Assembly (NCBI GenBank): GCA_902778535.1
Contig: CACYYG010000002.1
Span: 129,037-193,036 of the forward strand
Reading direction: 5' to 3'
DNA: 64,000 bases
Source: an uncultured Prevotellaceae bacterium
GTDB lineage: Bacteria > Bacteroidota > Bacteroidia > Bacteroidales > Bacteroidaceae
The position numbers were made by a program, and so were the translations under genes. A model generated the notes under the pieces. That model searched no databases and was not told the origin of the DNA. It saw only the letters and a program-made list of their open reading frames with translations. Positions 38,408 to 51,062 of the stretch are shown here, in pieces. How positions within the stretch are numbered: the stretch's first letter is position 1; each line of letters opens with the position of its first letter.

Positions 38408-39799
38408 ATGAGAAAAATACTTCTTGGCTTATTGCTTGCCTTTTGTCAGGTGTCTTTGAGCGCGACTTATAACGTCCGCGATTTCGGGGCTAAAGGCGAT
38501 GGCACAACACTCGACCATGGCGCTATCAACCAGGCTATTGAGACAGCCACCAGTCATGGCGGCGGACAGGTGCTGCTGCCTGCCGGCACCTATCTTTGCG
38601 GCAGTATCCGGCTGAAGAGTAATGTTGACCTGCACCTGATGCCTGGTGCCAGGATTCAGGCGGCTCCTGCCGAACTGAAGGCCTACGACGAAAGCGAAGT
38701 ATTCGGCGCACCTGAATATCAGGACGGAGGACACACATACTTCCACAACTCACTGATATGGGCCGAGGGACAGCAGAACATCAGCATCACAGGGCAGGGA
38801 ATGATCGATGGTGAAGGATTGACAAAACGCGATACGGAGAAAGCCGGCAATGTGCAGGGCGGCAGCATCGGCACAGGCGACAAGGCCATTGCCTTGAAAC
38901 TCTGCCGCAATGTGACCATCCGTGACATCACCATCTTCCGTGGCGGTCATTTCGCCATCATCGCCACGGGCTGCGACATTGGAACCATCGACAATGTGAC
39001 CATTGACACCAACCGTGACGGCATCGACATCGACTGCTGCAAGTATTTCACAGTCAGCAATACGAAGGTGAACACACCCAGCGACGATGCCATTGTGCTG
39101 AAGAGCTCGTATGCTTTGAAGAAGCCTGCGCTTTGCGAGCATATCCTGATATCGAACTGCATTGTGACGGGCTATAAGCTGGGCACCTTCCTCGACGGGA
39201 CATACGTGCCAGAGAAGGTAAACTGGGTGTGCGGACGCATCAAGCTGGGTACGGAGAGCAATGGCGGTTTCCGCAACATCGCCATCTCCAACTGCACCTG
39301 CATGTGGAGCAGCGGCCTGGCTTTTGAAGTGGTGGATCAGGGCCGAATGGAGAACATAGTGGTCAATAACATCTCGATGAGCCACGTACACCACTATCCC
39401 ATCTACATCACTACGGGCTGTCGTAACCGTGGCCCGAAAGAACGTACCGAAGTATCCTCTGCCCGCGACATCTATATCAATAATGTGATTGCCGACGACT
39501 GCGATTCGTTGGCGGGCGTCATTGTGACAGGCATGGAGGGTACGCCCATCAGGAACGTGTCGCTCTCAAACGTCCGAATTCAGTATCGTGGCGGAGGACA
39601 GAAGGTGACCACGCCCTATCGCGAACAGGGTACCAACTATCCGGAGCCTCGCTGGGCAGGTCCCACACCAGCCTACGGTCTCTTCGCCCGTCATGTCGAT
39701 GGGCTCCGTCTGCGCAATGTGAAGTTCGAACTGATGCGCCCCGATGAAAGGCAGGAAATCATTCTGGAAGATGTTGTCAACGAGGATATTGAACGATAG
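38408..39799 (+). CDS. Secreted GH28 glycoside hydrolase (polygalacturonase-like)
   Basis: The 463-residue protein has a signal peptide (QVSLSA) then YNVRDFGAKGDGTTLDHGAINQAI, the standard GH28 opening. The beta-helix carries DTNRDGIDIDCCKYF and NTPSDDAIVLKSS, the two Asp motifs of the catalytic site. Substrates of such Bacteroidales GH28 enzymes include galacturonan and rhamnogalacturonan. It is tandem with cca, an odd partner, so co-regulation is not implied. A strong terminator follows. Confidence 0.9.
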   Translation: MRKILLGLLLAFCQVSLSATYNVRDFGAKGDGTTLDHGAINQAIETATSHGGGQVLLPAGTYLCGSIRLKSNVDLHLMPGARIQAAPAELKAYDESEVFGAPEYQDGGHTYFHNSLIWAEGQQNISITGQGMIDGEGLTKRDTEKAGNVQGGSIGTGDKAIALKLCRNVTIRDITIFRGGHFAIIATGCDIGTIDNVTIDTNRDGIDIDCCKYFTVSNTKVNTPSDDAIVLKSSYALKKPALCEHILISNCIVTGYKLGTFLDGTYVPEKVNWVCGRIKLGTESNGGFRNIAISNCTCMWSSGLAFEVVDQGRMENIVVNNISMSHVHHYPIYITTGCRNRGPKERTEVSSARDIYINNVIADDCDSLAGVIVTGMEGTPIRNVSLSNVRIQYRGGGQKVTTPYREQGTNYPEPRWAGPTPAYGLFARHVDGLRLRNVKFELMRPDERQEIILEDVVNEDIER

Positions 39800-39811
39800 T
39801 GCCAACTGCAA

Positions 39812-39853
39812 AAGCGAACCCCAAAAGCTATAGAAACTTTTGGGGTTCGCTTT
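39812..39853. terminator. Bidirectional terminator after GH28
   Basis: A 17-bp perfect inverted repeat (39812-39828 and 39837-39853, arm AAAGCGAACCCCAAAAG) with a T-rich end lies between the convergent GH28 and glycogen phosphorylase genes. Confidence 0.9.
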
Positions 39854-39879
39854 ATTATCTAATCCTTTAGGGAAAAATG

Positions 39880-42456
39880 TCAGACATTGGAAGGCAGCTC
39901 CAACCACTTCACGTAACAGAAGTCCATGCGGTGAGGCAGATCCTTGTTCTTCGGATACATACGCACGGCTGAGCGGTATTCGCCGGCCTGCTTCGGTGCG
40001 AGCTGTGCCTCGAAGGTGTAGTTGTTGCCCTCGTTACCCACCAGCTTCAGCGGCTCGATGCTGTAGATGCGCTCCTGACCGTTCTTGTCGGTGAAGACGT
40101 TCACCTTCTCCAGAGCGACAGCATCGTCGAGGCCCTGCTCGTCGATGACGTAGCGCAGGTTGTACTTCGTGCCAGTCTCAAGACCCGTAGCGGGGATGTC
40201 CCACTCGCAGGAAACGACGCGGATGCCGTCCCAGCGCTCAGCCACAGCTTCCTTCCACAGGGCAATCTCGCGAGCTTTCTGGTAGCCGTTGGCTGCAATC
40301 TCCTTGAAGCGCTTGGCCTCCTTTTCATAGAACTTTGAGTAGTAGTCGTCCAGCTGGCGCTTCATGGTGTAATGAGGAGCAATCTGAGCAATCGAGTTCT
40401 TGATAACCTTGATCCAGCCCTTCGAGATGCCCTTCTTGTCCTTGTTGTAATAGAGAGGAATAATCTCGTTCTCGAGCAGCGAGTAGATGGTGGCTGCGTC
40501 GAGCTGGTCCTGATAGCCTTGGTTGTCGTAGGTGCGCTTCTCAGTGAGTGCCCATCCGGCACCCTCACGATAGCCCTCGAGCCACCAGCCGTCCTTCACG
40601 CTGAGGTTGACAACGCCGTTCATCTCGGCCTTCTCGCCGGAGGTACCGGAAGCCTCGAGCGGACGTGTCGGCGTGTTCATCCAGATGTCAACGCCAGAAA
40701 CGAGACGACGAGCCAGCAGGAAATCATAGTCCTCGAGGAAGATAATCTTACCGAGGAACTCAGGACGCTGCGAGATTTCGAAGATGCGCTTGATCAATCC
40801 CTGTCCTGCACCGTCGGCGGGGTGAGCCTTTCCTGCGAAGAGGAAGATGACGGGATGGTCGGGATTATTGACAATCTTCGAAAGGCGGGCCTCGTTGGTG
40901 AACAGCAGGTGGGCGCGCTTATAGGTAGCGAAGCGGCGGCAGAAGCCGATAACCAATGCGTTGGGATTCATCGTCTCCAAGAGGGAAACCACGCGTGAAG
41001 GATCACCCTGGTTCTTCAGCCATGTTTCGCGGAACTGCTCCTTGATATAATTGAAGAGCTTCTGCTTCAGCGCCATGCGGGTAGCCCATATTTCCTCATC
41101 GGGCACATTGTAGATGGCCTCCCATATCTTCTGGTTCGACTGGTCGAACATAAAGTTGTCGTCGAAATACTTGGCGTAGAGCTTGCGCCACTCAGTAGCC
41201 GACCATGTGGGGAAGTGCACGCCGTTGGTGACATAGCCCACGTGGTTCTCTTCGGGGAAGTAGCCTGCCCAAATGTTGGCAAACATCTTCTGGCTAACCC
41301 AGCCGTGTAGCTTCGACACACCGTTGACCTCCTGACAGGTGTTGCAGGCGAAGGTCGACATGCAGAATTTCTCTCCATGATCGTCGGGGTTGGTACGACC
41401 CATGCCGATGAACTCGTCCCATGTGATGCCGAGACGCTGAGGGTAGGCGCCCATGTACTTGCCAAAGAGGCCCTCGTCGAAATAGTCGTGGCCTGCGGGA
41501 ACAGGAGTATGGACGGTGTAAAGACCGCTGGCACGCACCAGCTCCATAGCCTGGTTGAACGTCAGATGCTCCTCCTCGATGTAGTCGCACAGACGCTGCA
41601 GATTAGCCAATGCGGCGTGGCCCTCGTTGCAGTGGTAGATGTCCTTCTTGATGCCAAGCTTCTTCAGGGTCAGCACACCACCAATACCGAGCAGGATTTC
41701 CTGCTTCAGGCGGTTCTCCCAGTCGCCACCATAAAGGCTGTGAGTGATGGGCTTGTCGAAGTCACTGTTCATCTCATTGTCAGTGTCAAGCAGATAGAGC
41801 TTGATGCGACCCACATTGACACGCCACACATATGCGTGTACCATATAATTAGTATAGGGCACATCAACCACCACAGGTTGTCCGTTCTCGTCGAGCTGGC
41901 GCTCAATGGGCAGATGGGTGAAATTCTGTGCTTCATACTTGGCAATCTGTTGTCCGTCCATCGACAGGCTCTGTGTGAAATAGCCGAAGCGATAGAGGAA
42001 GCCCACGGCCACCATGTCGACATTACTGTCGGAAGCCTCCTTCAGGTAGTCGCCAGCCAACATGCCAAGACCGCCGCTATAGATCTTCAGAGCGGAGTGC
42101 ATGCCATACTCCATCGAGAAGTAGGCCACGCTGGGGCGATTCTTATCGGGTTCCACATCCATATAGGCACGGAACAGCTCGTAAACGGCCTGGATGCGCT
42201 TCATCAAGGCCTTGTCTTTCACGATTTCCTCCTTGCGTTCAAAACTCAGACGCTCTAATAGCATAACAGGGTTGTGCTTCACATCGTGATACAGCTCAGG
42301 GTCGAGGTCGCGGAAGAGGTCGCGTGCCTCAAAGTTCCATACCCACCACAGGTTGTGGGCAATCTCGTCGAGACACTTCAACTCTTCTGGAAGGCTCGAT
42401 TTCACTGTCAATCCCTTCCAGGAAGGAGTGTTAGTGTAGTCTGCTTTAATTTTCAT
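39880..42456 (-). CDS. glgP: Alpha-glucan (glycogen) phosphorylase, GT35
   Basis: The 858-residue cytosolic enzyme has the N-terminal DUF3417-type extension ([27 protein letters not shown]) found in bacterial alpha-glucan phosphorylases, [21 protein letters not shown] and [20 protein letters not shown], whose Lys binds pyridoxal phosphate. It releases glucose-1-phosphate from glycogen. It lies 8 bp after the glycogen synthase gene in the same operon, so storage and breakdown are encoded together. Confidence 0.94.
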   Translation of the reverse strand: MKIKADYTNTPSWKGLTVKSSLPEELKCLDEIAHNLWWVWNFEARDLFRDLDPELYHDVKHNPVMLLERLSFERKEEIVKDKALMKRIQAVYELFRAYMDVEPDKNRPSVAYFSMEYGMHSALKIYSGGLGMLAGDYLKEASDSNVDMVAVGFLYRFGYFTQSLSMDGQQIAKYEAQNFTHLPIERQLDENGQPVVVDVPYTNYMVHAYVWRVNVGRIKLYLLDTDNEMNSDFDKPITHSLYGGDWENRLKQEILLGIGGVLTLKKLGIKKDIYHCNEGHAALANLQRLCDYIEEEHLTFNQAMELVRASGLYTVHTPVPAGHDYFDEGLFGKYMGAYPQRLGITWDEFIGMGRTNPDDHGEKFCMSTFACNTCQEVNGVSKLHGWVSQKMFANIWAGYFPEENHVGYVTNGVHFPTWSATEWRKLYAKYFDDNFMFDQSNQKIWEAIYNVPDEEIWATRMALKQKLFNYIKEQFRETWLKNQGDPSRVVSLLETMNPNALVIGFCRRFATYKRAHLLFTNEARLSKIVNNPDHPVIFLFAGKAHPADGAGQGLIKRIFEISQRPEFLGKIIFLEDYDFLLARRLVSGVDIWMNTPTRPLEASGTSGEKAEMNGVVNLSVKDGWWLEGYREGAGWALTEKRTYDNQGYQDQLDAATIYSLLENEIIPLYYNKDKKGISKGWIKVIKNSIAQIAPHYTMKRQLDDYYSKFYEKEAKRFKEIAANGYQKAREIALWKEAVAERWDGIRVVSCEWDIPATGLETGTKYNLRYVIDEQGLDDAVALEKVNVFTDKNGQERIYSIEPLKLVGNEGNNYTFEAQLAPKQAGEYRSAVRMYPKNKDLPHRMDFCYVKWLELPSNV

Positions 42457-42464
42457 CTTTTCAA

Positions 42465-44159
42465 TTAACTATTATGTTTTTGCAATTTGTTTTTTCTCTG
42501 TTCTGCCCGGCGTAGGGCAATGTCATAGGCTTCATAATAATACTTAACGAACTGGCTCCAAAGGGCTTTCTTGGAGAGTTTGTAAGCGTTAGAGCGGCAG
42601 GCGTCTACCTGCTTCTGCGTGAAGACGGAGAATTCGGCTACAGTGTCTTTGATATAGTCGGCCACCTCCGAGTAGTTGTAGTCGGTGCGGTGGATGACTT
42701 TCACGCCGTCGGTAATCTCGCCCTGACGGCCAAACTCCTTGTTAGCCCAAAGACCAAAGCCAGCCAGGTCGGTAGTGATGCAAGGCACCTTGAAAGCCAC
42801 GGCCTCCAGCGGCGTATAGCCCCACGGCTCGTAGTAGCTGGGATAGATACAAAGGTCGTTGCCCAGCACGACATCGTAATAGTTGAGATTAAGGATACCG
42901 TCGTTGCCGTCAAGATAGCAAGGCAGGAAGATGACCTTCACCTTGTCCTCATGACGGTTGTGCATGTCGAAGAACTTCATCATGTTCAGCACATTGTCGT
43001 GCCCCATGTTGTGCAGCCAGTGAGTGACCTGCGGCACTTCCAAGGGTGTGTCGTAGGGCAGTCCGCTTTCTAATCGCTCCTTCAAATCCTGTCGCGGCTC
43101 GCCTACCCATCCGGGTACGTCGATGAAGGCCAGCACCGTCTTCTTCAGGTTGCGGTCGCGCAGCAGGCGGTTCATGGCTTCTACGAAGACATCGATACCC
43201 TTGTTGCGAAACTCATAACGTCCTGACGTAGAAACAATTATTGTATCGTTGTCCAAGTTCTCTCCTAACAGTGCATTGGCCACTTGCAGCATCTTCCTGC
43301 GGGCCAGATTGCGCTTGCGAGTGAAGGCCTGCGTCTTGGGCACGAAGCTATCGTCGAAGCCGTTGGGCAGCACCACATCAACAGGCTTGTCGAGCAGCTC
43401 CATGCACTCATTGGCTGTGATGTCGCTGACAGTAGTAAAGCAGTCCACGTGATGAGCCGTCTGCTTCTCGATGGAATGTTTCGACTGCATGTTCAGCTCG
43501 CTTGCCATCTGGTCGCCGTTGTAGGCAAAGAGATAGTCATAGAGCGGTTTCTGATTGCCGGCAATACTACGGCCGATGCTCGTAGCGTGAGTGGTGAAGA
43601 TGGTGGCAATCTCAGGCACCTTGTTGTTGATGTAGAGAGCACCGAGGCCGCACATCCATTCATTGGCGTGGTAGACGACCTTTGTTTCATCGCCTGACGC
43701 AGAACGCTGAACAATGAACCTATAAAGGCTCTCTACCACCAATCCTGCAGCATACGAGAACATCGAAGCCTCGTCGTAGTCGCCATAGGCATGGAGCGAA
43801 TCAACACCGTAGTTTTCCCACAGCCAGCCGTAAATCTCATTCTTTTTCTCGAAATAGGGTGTGAAGTCTACCAAGATGGCAATGGGCTCTCCCGGCACCG
43901 TCCAACGCCCTACCCTGACTTTCAGTCCCTGCTCCTTGGCCTCCCATTGCCATTCGGCCAACAGGGCTTTTTCTTCGCGGAAATAAAGGCTCTCTTTTTC
44001 TTTCCAGAAATCAGGGCCTATAAAAATGATATGGTCAGGAAAAGCCTCCTGCAAAGTCTTTGCCCTCGAAGAAAGAACGGTATAGATGCCACCCACTTTA
44101 TTACAAACTTCCCAGCTTGATTCAAAGATATAATCTGGAGATAATAGCACGTTACTCAT
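42465..44159 (-). CDS. Glycogen synthase, GT3 (eukaryotic-type)
   Basis: The 564-residue protein has the GT3 opening [47 protein letters not shown], the [13 protein letters not shown] segment and the C-terminal [30 protein letters not shown] motif with the donor-binding Glu residues. GT3 synthases are the mammalian/yeast type and are normal in Bacteroidetes. It elongates glycogen from a sugar nucleotide. A minus-strand TATCTTTG (44189-44182) is a likely -7 element 22 bp upstream of the ATG. Confidence 0.93.
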   Translation of the reverse strand: MSNVLLSPDYIFESSWEVCNKVGGIYTVLSSRAKTLQEAFPDHIIFIGPDFWKEKESLYFREEKALLAEWQWEAKEQGLKVRVGRWTVPGEPIAILVDFTPYFEKKNEIYGWLWENYGVDSLHAYGDYDEASMFSYAAGLVVESLYRFIVQRSASGDETKVVYHANEWMCGLGALYINNKVPEIATIFTTHATSIGRSIAGNQKPLYDYLFAYNGDQMASELNMQSKHSIEKQTAHHVDCFTTVSDITANECMELLDKPVDVVLPNGFDDSFVPKTQAFTRKRNLARRKMLQVANALLGENLDNDTIIVSTSGRYEFRNKGIDVFVEAMNRLLRDRNLKKTVLAFIDVPGWVGEPRQDLKERLESGLPYDTPLEVPQVTHWLHNMGHDNVLNMMKFFDMHNRHEDKVKVIFLPCYLDGNDGILNLNYYDVVLGNDLCIYPSYYEPWGYTPLEAVAFKVPCITTDLAGFGLWANKEFGRQGEITDGVKVIHRTDYNYSEVADYIKDTVAEFSVFTQKQVDACRSNAYKLSKKALWSQFVKYYYEAYDIALRRAEQRKNKLQKHNS

Positions 44160-44340
44160 ACATAATGTTTATAAACGGGTGCAAAGATAATTAAAAAAAT
44201 ACAAATATAAGGCTACAACACAGAATATTTTTTCCTTTTTCATGCATTTATTGATATACATAGTTTCAAAGAACGAAGGGAGATGGCCTTCAGACTGTCG
44301 CGAAAAAGCCGCACAACAACAAAAATGCCCGATATACTCG

Positions 44341-44423
44341 GTAACAAGGCAGGTTACTGACTGTAACCACGTGGGTTACTGTCAGTAACCACGCGAGTTA
44401 CAGTCAGTAACCCGCGTGGTTAC
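44341..44423. repeat. Array of four 17-bp palindromic units (GTAACC...GGTTAC), 22-bp period
   Basis: Units at 44341-44357, 44363-44379, 44385-44401 and 44407-44423 start exactly 22 bp apart with 5-nt spacers (TGACT, TGTCA, AGTCA). The first unit is the most degenerate (GTAACAAGGCAGGTTAC). The array lies between the divergent glycogen synthase and rpsA genes, about 100 bp upstream of the rpsA -7 element. Confidence 0.93.
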
Positions 44424-44520
44424 AAAAAGGGTACAATGGTATATTTGGACAAATAAGTTAAACATTCTTAAACATTAAGCCTAATAACGGATGGAAGAAG
44501 GGCAAAAGAAAAAAAATGAG

Positions 44521-44528
44521 TACCTTTG
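44521..44528 (+). promoter_or_regulatory. rpsA promoter -7 element TACCTTTG
   Basis: TACCTTTG lies 131 bp before the rpsA ATG at 44660, leaving a long leader. No TTTG is seen at -33; the upstream sequence is A-rich. Confidence 0.65.
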
Positions 44529-44541
44529 CACCCTATTTTGG

Positions 44542-44649
44542 CCCCATAGTCGTGGGGAGGAGGTCTTGACAGGCGCAGGCCTCCGTATGTATAACCTTTA
44601 AAACCACAGGTCTGATGGCGTCTGTTCAGGCCTTTTACCCCGAGAGGGG
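44542..44649 (+). promoter_or_regulatory. Structured rpsA leader with four consecutive hairpins
   Basis: Four hairpins fit in the leader: CCCCA/TGGGG (44542-44557), GGAGG/CCTCC (44559-44584), GGTCTGA/TCAGGCC (44609-44632) and CCCC-GAGA-GGGG (44638-44649). The last has a GNRA-type tetraloop and ends 10 nt before the start codon. Such leaders commonly mediate autogenous control by ribosomal proteins; binding of S1 itself is an inference. Confidence 0.6.
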
Positions 44650-44659
44650 CACAGAAAAA

Positions 44660-46394
44660 ATGTCAGAATTAACAAAGAACGTTCAGCCGTTGCAGGACTT
44701 TAACTGGGACGAGTATGAAAACGGCACCGTGGCCAACGTCAGCAAGGAAGAACTGGACAAGGCCTACGATGAGACCCTGAACAAGGTGGCCGACCATCAG
44801 GTTGTTGAAGGTAAGGTCATCAGCGTCGACAAGAAAGAGGTCGTCGTGAACATCGGTTACAAGAGCGACGGCATCATCCCTGCCACTGAGTTCCGCTACA
44901 ACCCCGACCTGAAAGAGGGCGACGTGGTAGAGGTCTACGTGGAGAGCGCCGAGGACAAGAAGGGTCAGCTGCTGCTGTCGCACAAGAAGGCTCGCCTGTC
45001 GAAGGCTTGGGATCGCGTGAATGAGGCACTCGACAAGGAGGAAATCGTTCAGGGCTTCATCAAGTGCCGCACGAAGGGTGGCATGATTGTCGATGTGTTT
45101 GGCATTGAGGCCTTCCTGCCCGGCTCACAGATTGACGTTCACCCCATACGCGACTACGACCAGTTCGTGGGCAAGACGATGGAGTTCAAGATTGTGAAGA
45201 TCAACCAGGAGTTCCGCAACGTCGTCGTGTCGCACAAGGCCCTCATCGAGCAGGAGCTCGAGGCTCAGAAGCAGGAGATTATCTCGAAGCTGGAAAAGGG
45301 TCAGATTCTGGAAGGCACTGTCAAGAACATCACGAGCTACGGCGTATTCGTCGACCTCGGCGGTGTGGACGGACTGGTGCACATCACCGACCTCAGCTGG
45401 GGCCGCGTCGACGATCCGAAGAAGGTGGTCGAGCTCGACCAGAAGATCAACGTGGTTATCCTCGACTTCGACGAGGAAAAGAAGCGCATCGCTCTCGGTC
45501 TGAAGCAGCTCACTCCGCATCCTTGGGATGCACTCGACCCGAACCTGAAGGTGGGCGACCATATTCACGGCAAGGTGGTGGTCATTGCCGACTACGGCGC
45601 ATTTGTCGAAGTTCAGCCCGGCGTAGAGGGTCTCATCCACGTCAGTGAGATGTCGTGGAGCCAGCACCTGCGCAGCGCTCAGGAGTTCCTGAAGGTGGGC
45701 GACGAGGTGGAGGCAGTCATCCTGACCCTCGACCGCGACGAGCGCAAGATGTCGCTGGGCATCAAGCAGCTGAAGGAAGATCCGTGGGAGGCTATCGACG
45801 TGAAGTATCCCGTCGGCTCGAAGCACAAAGCAAAGGTGCGCAACTTCACCAACTTCGGCGTGTTCGTCGAGCTGGAGGAGGGGGTCGACGGCCTGATCGA
45901 AGGTGGGCGAGCCCATCGACGTCGTGGTACTCGACATCGACAAGGAGAACCGTCGCCTCAGCCTTGGCCACAAGCAGCTGGAGGAGAATCCCTGGGATGC
46001 TTTCGAGGCTAAGTACAGCGTCGGCAGCGTGCACGAGGGCAAGATTACTGAAGTGCTGGAGAAGGGCGCCGTGGTGGCTCTCGAGGAGAATGTCGAAGGC
46101 TTCGCCACTCCGAAGCACCTGGTGAAGGAAGACGGCTCGCAGGCTCAGATGGGCGAGACGCTGCCCTTCAAGGTCATCGAGTTCAACAAGGACAGCAAGC
46201 GCATCATTCTTTCGCACAGCCGCACCTTCGAGGACGAGAAGCGCAAGGAAGAGCGTGCCGCCCGCAAGGCTGCTGCTCCCCGCGTGGCCAAGAAGGACGA
46301 CACCCCGAAGATTGAGAACGTCGCTGCTTCCACGTCGCTGGGCGACCTCGACGTGCTGGCACAGCTGAAGGCTCAGATGGAGAAGAGCGAGTAA
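44660..46394 (+). CDS. rpsA: 30S ribosomal protein S1, interrupted by an internal frame-shifting deletion
   Basis: The Met at 44660 ([20 protein letters not shown]) is the probable start; codons before it lie in the leader hairpins. S1 repeats follow ([30 protein letters not shown] and similar), with the first frame ending at 46012. At about 45895-45905 the reading jumps: after EEGVDGLI the expected HISDLSW...EF block of the next S1 domain is missing, and the rest ([18 protein letters not shown] to QMEKSE) continues in another frame to 46394. About 19 codons are lost, with a net length not divisible by three. S1 is essential, so this may be an assembly or sequencing fault, or strain heterogeneity. 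Confidence 0.88.
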
Positions 46395-46418
46395 TCATCG
46401 CACCATCCATAAACCAAG

Positions 46419-46453
46419 TAGGAAGAAGGTGAAAGCTTTCTTCCTATTTTTTT
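46419..46453 (+). terminator. rpsA terminator
   Basis: TAGGAAGAA (46419-46427) pairs with TTCTTCCTA (46438-46446) and is followed by a T7 run, 24 bp after the rpsA stop. Confidence 0.85.
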
Positions 46454-46486
46454 GTATTTTTTCTGAAGCGGAAAGAAAAAAAATTG

Positions 46487-46494
46487 TAACTTTG
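46487..46494 (+). promoter_or_regulatory. pepT promoter -7 element TAACTTTG
   Basis: TAACTTTG lies 33 bp before the pepT ATG at 46528. The open frame that extends upstream to 46429 runs through the rpsA terminator and this element, which supports the internal start. Confidence 0.65.
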
Positions 46495-46527
46495 CAGACG
46501 GAATGTATCACCTATAATAAAATATGT

Positions 46528-47745
46528 ATGAACATCACTGAACGCTTTTTGAAGTATACACAGTTCGACACGCAGTCGGCAGAAGACAGCCAGACCGTAC
46601 CCAGTACCCCGAAACAGCTCATCTTCGCTAAATACCTGAAGGAGGAACTGGAGCGCGAGGGCCTGCAGGACGTAGAGATGGATGACAAGGGTTATATCTA
46701 CGCTACCCTACCCTCTAATGTCAGTACAGACATCCCGACGATTGGATTCATCTCGCATTATGACACCAGCCCCGACTGCTCGGGTGCCGACATCAAGCCG
46801 CGCATTGTGGAGAACTACGACGGGCATGAGATTGTGCTGAGCGAGGGCATCGTGCTGTCGCCAAGGAAATTCCCCGAGCTGCTGGTCCACGAGGGCGAGG
46901 ACCTCATCGTCACCGACGGTCACACGCTGCTCGGTGCCGACGACAAGGCCGGCATCGCAGAGATAGTGCAGGCAATGGTCTACCTTCAGGAGCATCCTGA
47001 GATCAAGCACGGCAAGATTCGCGTAGCCTTCAACCCCGACGAGGAGATAGGAATGGGTGCCCATCACTTCGACGTGGAAAAGTTCGGCTGTCAGTGGGCC
47101 TACACGATGGACGGCGGCGACGTGGGCGAACTTGAGTACGAGAACTTCAACGCTGCATCAGCCAAGATCAGCATCAAAGGCATCAGCGTCCATCCGGGAT
47201 ATGCCAAGGGCAAGATGGTGAATGCCAACGCACTGGCTGCCGAGTTTGCCGCCATGCTGCCAAAGGACGAGACGCCCGAGGCCACTGAGGACTACGAGGG
47301 TTTCTACCACCTCATCGGCATACAGGCCAACACCGAGCTGGCCAAACTGAGCTACATCATACGCGACCACGACCGCGAGCGCTTTGAGCAGCGCAAACGC
47401 TTCATCAAGAACTGTGCCGACAGGATGAACGAGAAATACGGCGAAGGCACTGTTACGGCCGACGTGAATGACCAATACTACAATATGCGCGAAAAGATTG
47501 AAGACGGCAACATGCACGTGGTCGACCTCGTACTGAAAGCCATGAAGGAAGTGGGCGTCACGCCAAAGGTGAGGCCCATACGCGGCGGCACCGACGGCGC
47601 ACAGCTGTCGTTCAAAGGTCTACCCTGCCCCAACATCTTCGCCGGCGGCATCAACTTCCACGGCCCCTTCGAGTTCGTGCCCATCCAGTCGATGGAGAAG
47701 GCCATGCAGGCGGTGGTGAAGATTTGTGAACTTTTGGCCAAGTAA
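46528..47745 (+). CDS. pepT: Peptidase T (tripeptide aminopeptidase, M20)
   Basis: From the Met at 46528 ([20 protein letters not shown]) the protein has 405 residues, close to the PepT norm. Motifs include [14 protein letters not shown] (zinc His and Asp), [13 protein letters not shown] (bridging Asp), [15 protein letters not shown] (catalytic Glu pair) and the C-terminal [25 protein letters not shown]. It releases N-terminal residues from tripeptides in the cytosol. It is monocistronic with its own promoter. Confidence 0.95.
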   Translation: MNITERFLKYTQFDTQSAEDSQTVPSTPKQLIFAKYLKEELEREGLQDVEMDDKGYIYATLPSNVSTDIPTIGFISHYDTSPDCSGADIKPRIVENYDGHEIVLSEGIVLSPRKFPELLVHEGEDLIVTDGHTLLGADDKAGIAEIVQAMVYLQEHPEIKHGKIRVAFNPDEEIGMGAHHFDVEKFGCQWAYTMDGGDVGELEYENFNAASAKISIKGISVHPGYAKGKMVNANALAAEFAAMLPKDETPEATEDYEGFYHLIGIQANTELAKLSYIIRDHDRERFEQRKRFIKNCADRMNEKYGEGTVTADVNDQYYNMREKIEDGNMHVVDLVLKAMKEVGVTPKVRPIRGGTDGAQLSFKGLPCPNIFAGGINFHGPFEFVPIQSMEKAMQAVVKICELLAK

Positions 47746-47765
47746 GACAGAAAAGTGCGAATTCT

Positions 47766-47797
47766 TTTGGTCGTTTAGCTCAAAATCATTATCTTTG
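47766..47797 (+). promoter_or_regulatory. Promoter (TTTG - 20 nt - TATCTTTG) for the Rpn-type gene
   Basis: TTTG (47766-47769) and TATCTTTG (47790-47797) are 20 nt apart, a full consensus promoter 29 bp before the ATG at 47827. Confidence 0.8.
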
Positions 47798-47826
47798 CAC
47801 AGAAGTACAACATAATTGGAATTAAA

Positions 47827-48705
47827 ATGGAGGAGACTAAAGGGAAATACCTCAACCCGAAGGCAGACCTGACCTTCAAGAAAATATTCGGTGAGCACGA
47901 GGATCTGGTGATGAGTCTGCTCAACGCCCTGCTTCCCCTTGATAAAGGCAAGCAGATAGAACATGTGGAGTATCTCACACCGGAGATGGTACCCGAAAAC
48001 CCTGGTAAAAAGAACAGCGTGGTGGACGTGCGATGCCGTGAGACTGGCGGCCGTCACTTCATTGTTGAGATGCAGATGAATTGGAACAACGAGTTCCAGC
48101 AGCGCGTCATCCTCAATTCGGCAAAGGCAGTGGTGAAACAGCTTGGCGCCAACGAGGACTACTCGCTGCTGCAACCGGTATATGCGCTGAATCTCATCAA
48201 CGACGTGGGCTTCGACGCCGGTCCTGATGAATTCTACCACGACTATGCCATCGTAAATGTGGAACATAGCGACCGCATCATTGAGGGCCTTCGCTTCGTG
48301 TTTGTAGAGCTGCCCAAGTTCAAGCCGCAGACCATCAAAGAACGAAAGATGGCTGTGCTGTGGCTTCGTTTCCTCACCGAGATTGACCGTGACACGGTGG
48401 AGGTTCCCTCTGAACTCTTGGAAAACCCAGACACCAGCAAGGCTCTGAAAATACTGGAGAAGTCGGCCTACAACGATGCAGAACTCTATGCATACAGTTA
48501 CTACTGGGATGCCGTCTACAACGAGCGAGGTGCCATCTCTGCCGGATTCAAGAAAGGATTCAACCAAGGAATATCTGAGGGCCGTGCCGAGGGTGAGCGT
48601 GATAAAGCTTTGGAATCTGCTCGCCAGATGAAGGCCGACAACATGCCTGCAGAGTTGATAGCCAAGTACACGGGGCTAAGTGTTGAGATGATCAACAGCC
48701 TGTAG
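47827..48705 (+). CDS. Rpn family PD-(D/E)XK nuclease / putative transposase-like protein
   Basis: The 292-residue protein opens with LNPKADLTFKKIFGEHEDLVMSLLNALL and carries the nuclease core VVDVRCRETGGRHFIVEMQM (Asp and ExQ/ExK-like pair), as in the PD-(D/E)XK family transposase group common in Bacteroidales. The C-terminal ~70 residues form a charged helix (GFKKGFNQGISEGRAEGERDKALE). Rpn proteins of Escherichia coli promote RecA-independent recombination, and related proteins have defence roles. It is a single gene with a strong promoter and no inverted repeats that would mark a mobile element. Confidence 0.88.
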   Translation: MEETKGKYLNPKADLTFKKIFGEHEDLVMSLLNALLPLDKGKQIEHVEYLTPEMVPENPGKKNSVVDVRCRETGGRHFIVEMQMNWNNEFQQRVILNSAKAVVKQLGANEDYSLLQPVYALNLINDVGFDAGPDEFYHDYAIVNVEHSDRIIEGLRFVFVELPKFKPQTIKERKMAVLWLRFLTEIDRDTVEVPSELLENPDTSKALKILEKSAYNDAELYAYSYYWDAVYNERGAISAGFKKGFNQGISEGRAEGERDKALESARQMKADNMPAELIAKYTGLSVEMINSL

Positions 48706-48806
48706 ATATATAATAATGTGCAACAAGTAAAACAAACTTCTATGACATAACAACAGGCAATCAGGGGAGAACAACCCAGGCGCAAGCACTTTTTTCTGTT
48801 TTTTCT

Positions 48807-48837
48807 TTTGCAAAACGGGGAAATATGTGTAATTTTG
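48807..48837 (+). promoter_or_regulatory. ligA promoter (TTTG - 19 nt - TAATTTTG)
   Basis: TTTG (48807-48810) and TAATTTTG (48830-48837) are spaced 19 nt apart, 28 bp upstream of the ATG at 48866. Confidence 0.78.
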
Positions 48838-48847
48838 CACCTTATAA

Positions 48848-50878
<2,031 letters not shown>

Positions 50879-50955
50879 TTTGTCTAATGATGCCAACGCG
50901 TCTTGATTTATAATGTAAAAACGTAAACGTTTTAGCAATATTTTGCAAACTCTGC

Positions 50956-50986
50956 TTTGCAATTAGCAGTTTTCTTTGTACCTTTG
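50956..50986 (+). promoter_or_regulatory. nifJ promoter (TTTG - 19 nt - TACCTTTG)
   Basis: TTTG (50956-50959) and TACCTTTG (50979-50986) are spaced 19 nt apart. The ATG is 77 bp further on, leaving an AT-rich leader of about 70 nt. Confidence 0.82.
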
Positions 50987-51062
50987 CAGGCGTTTATAAA
51001 CATATCATCATTTTTAGGTATTATTTTAGGCAATTGTTATAACATTTATATATCTAAAACAA

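Noticed and set aside
47827-48705. The Rpn-type gene as an active insertion sequence
   Set aside because: It has its own promoter and no flanking inverted repeats or target duplication visible. It is better treated as a stand-alone nuclease-family gene.
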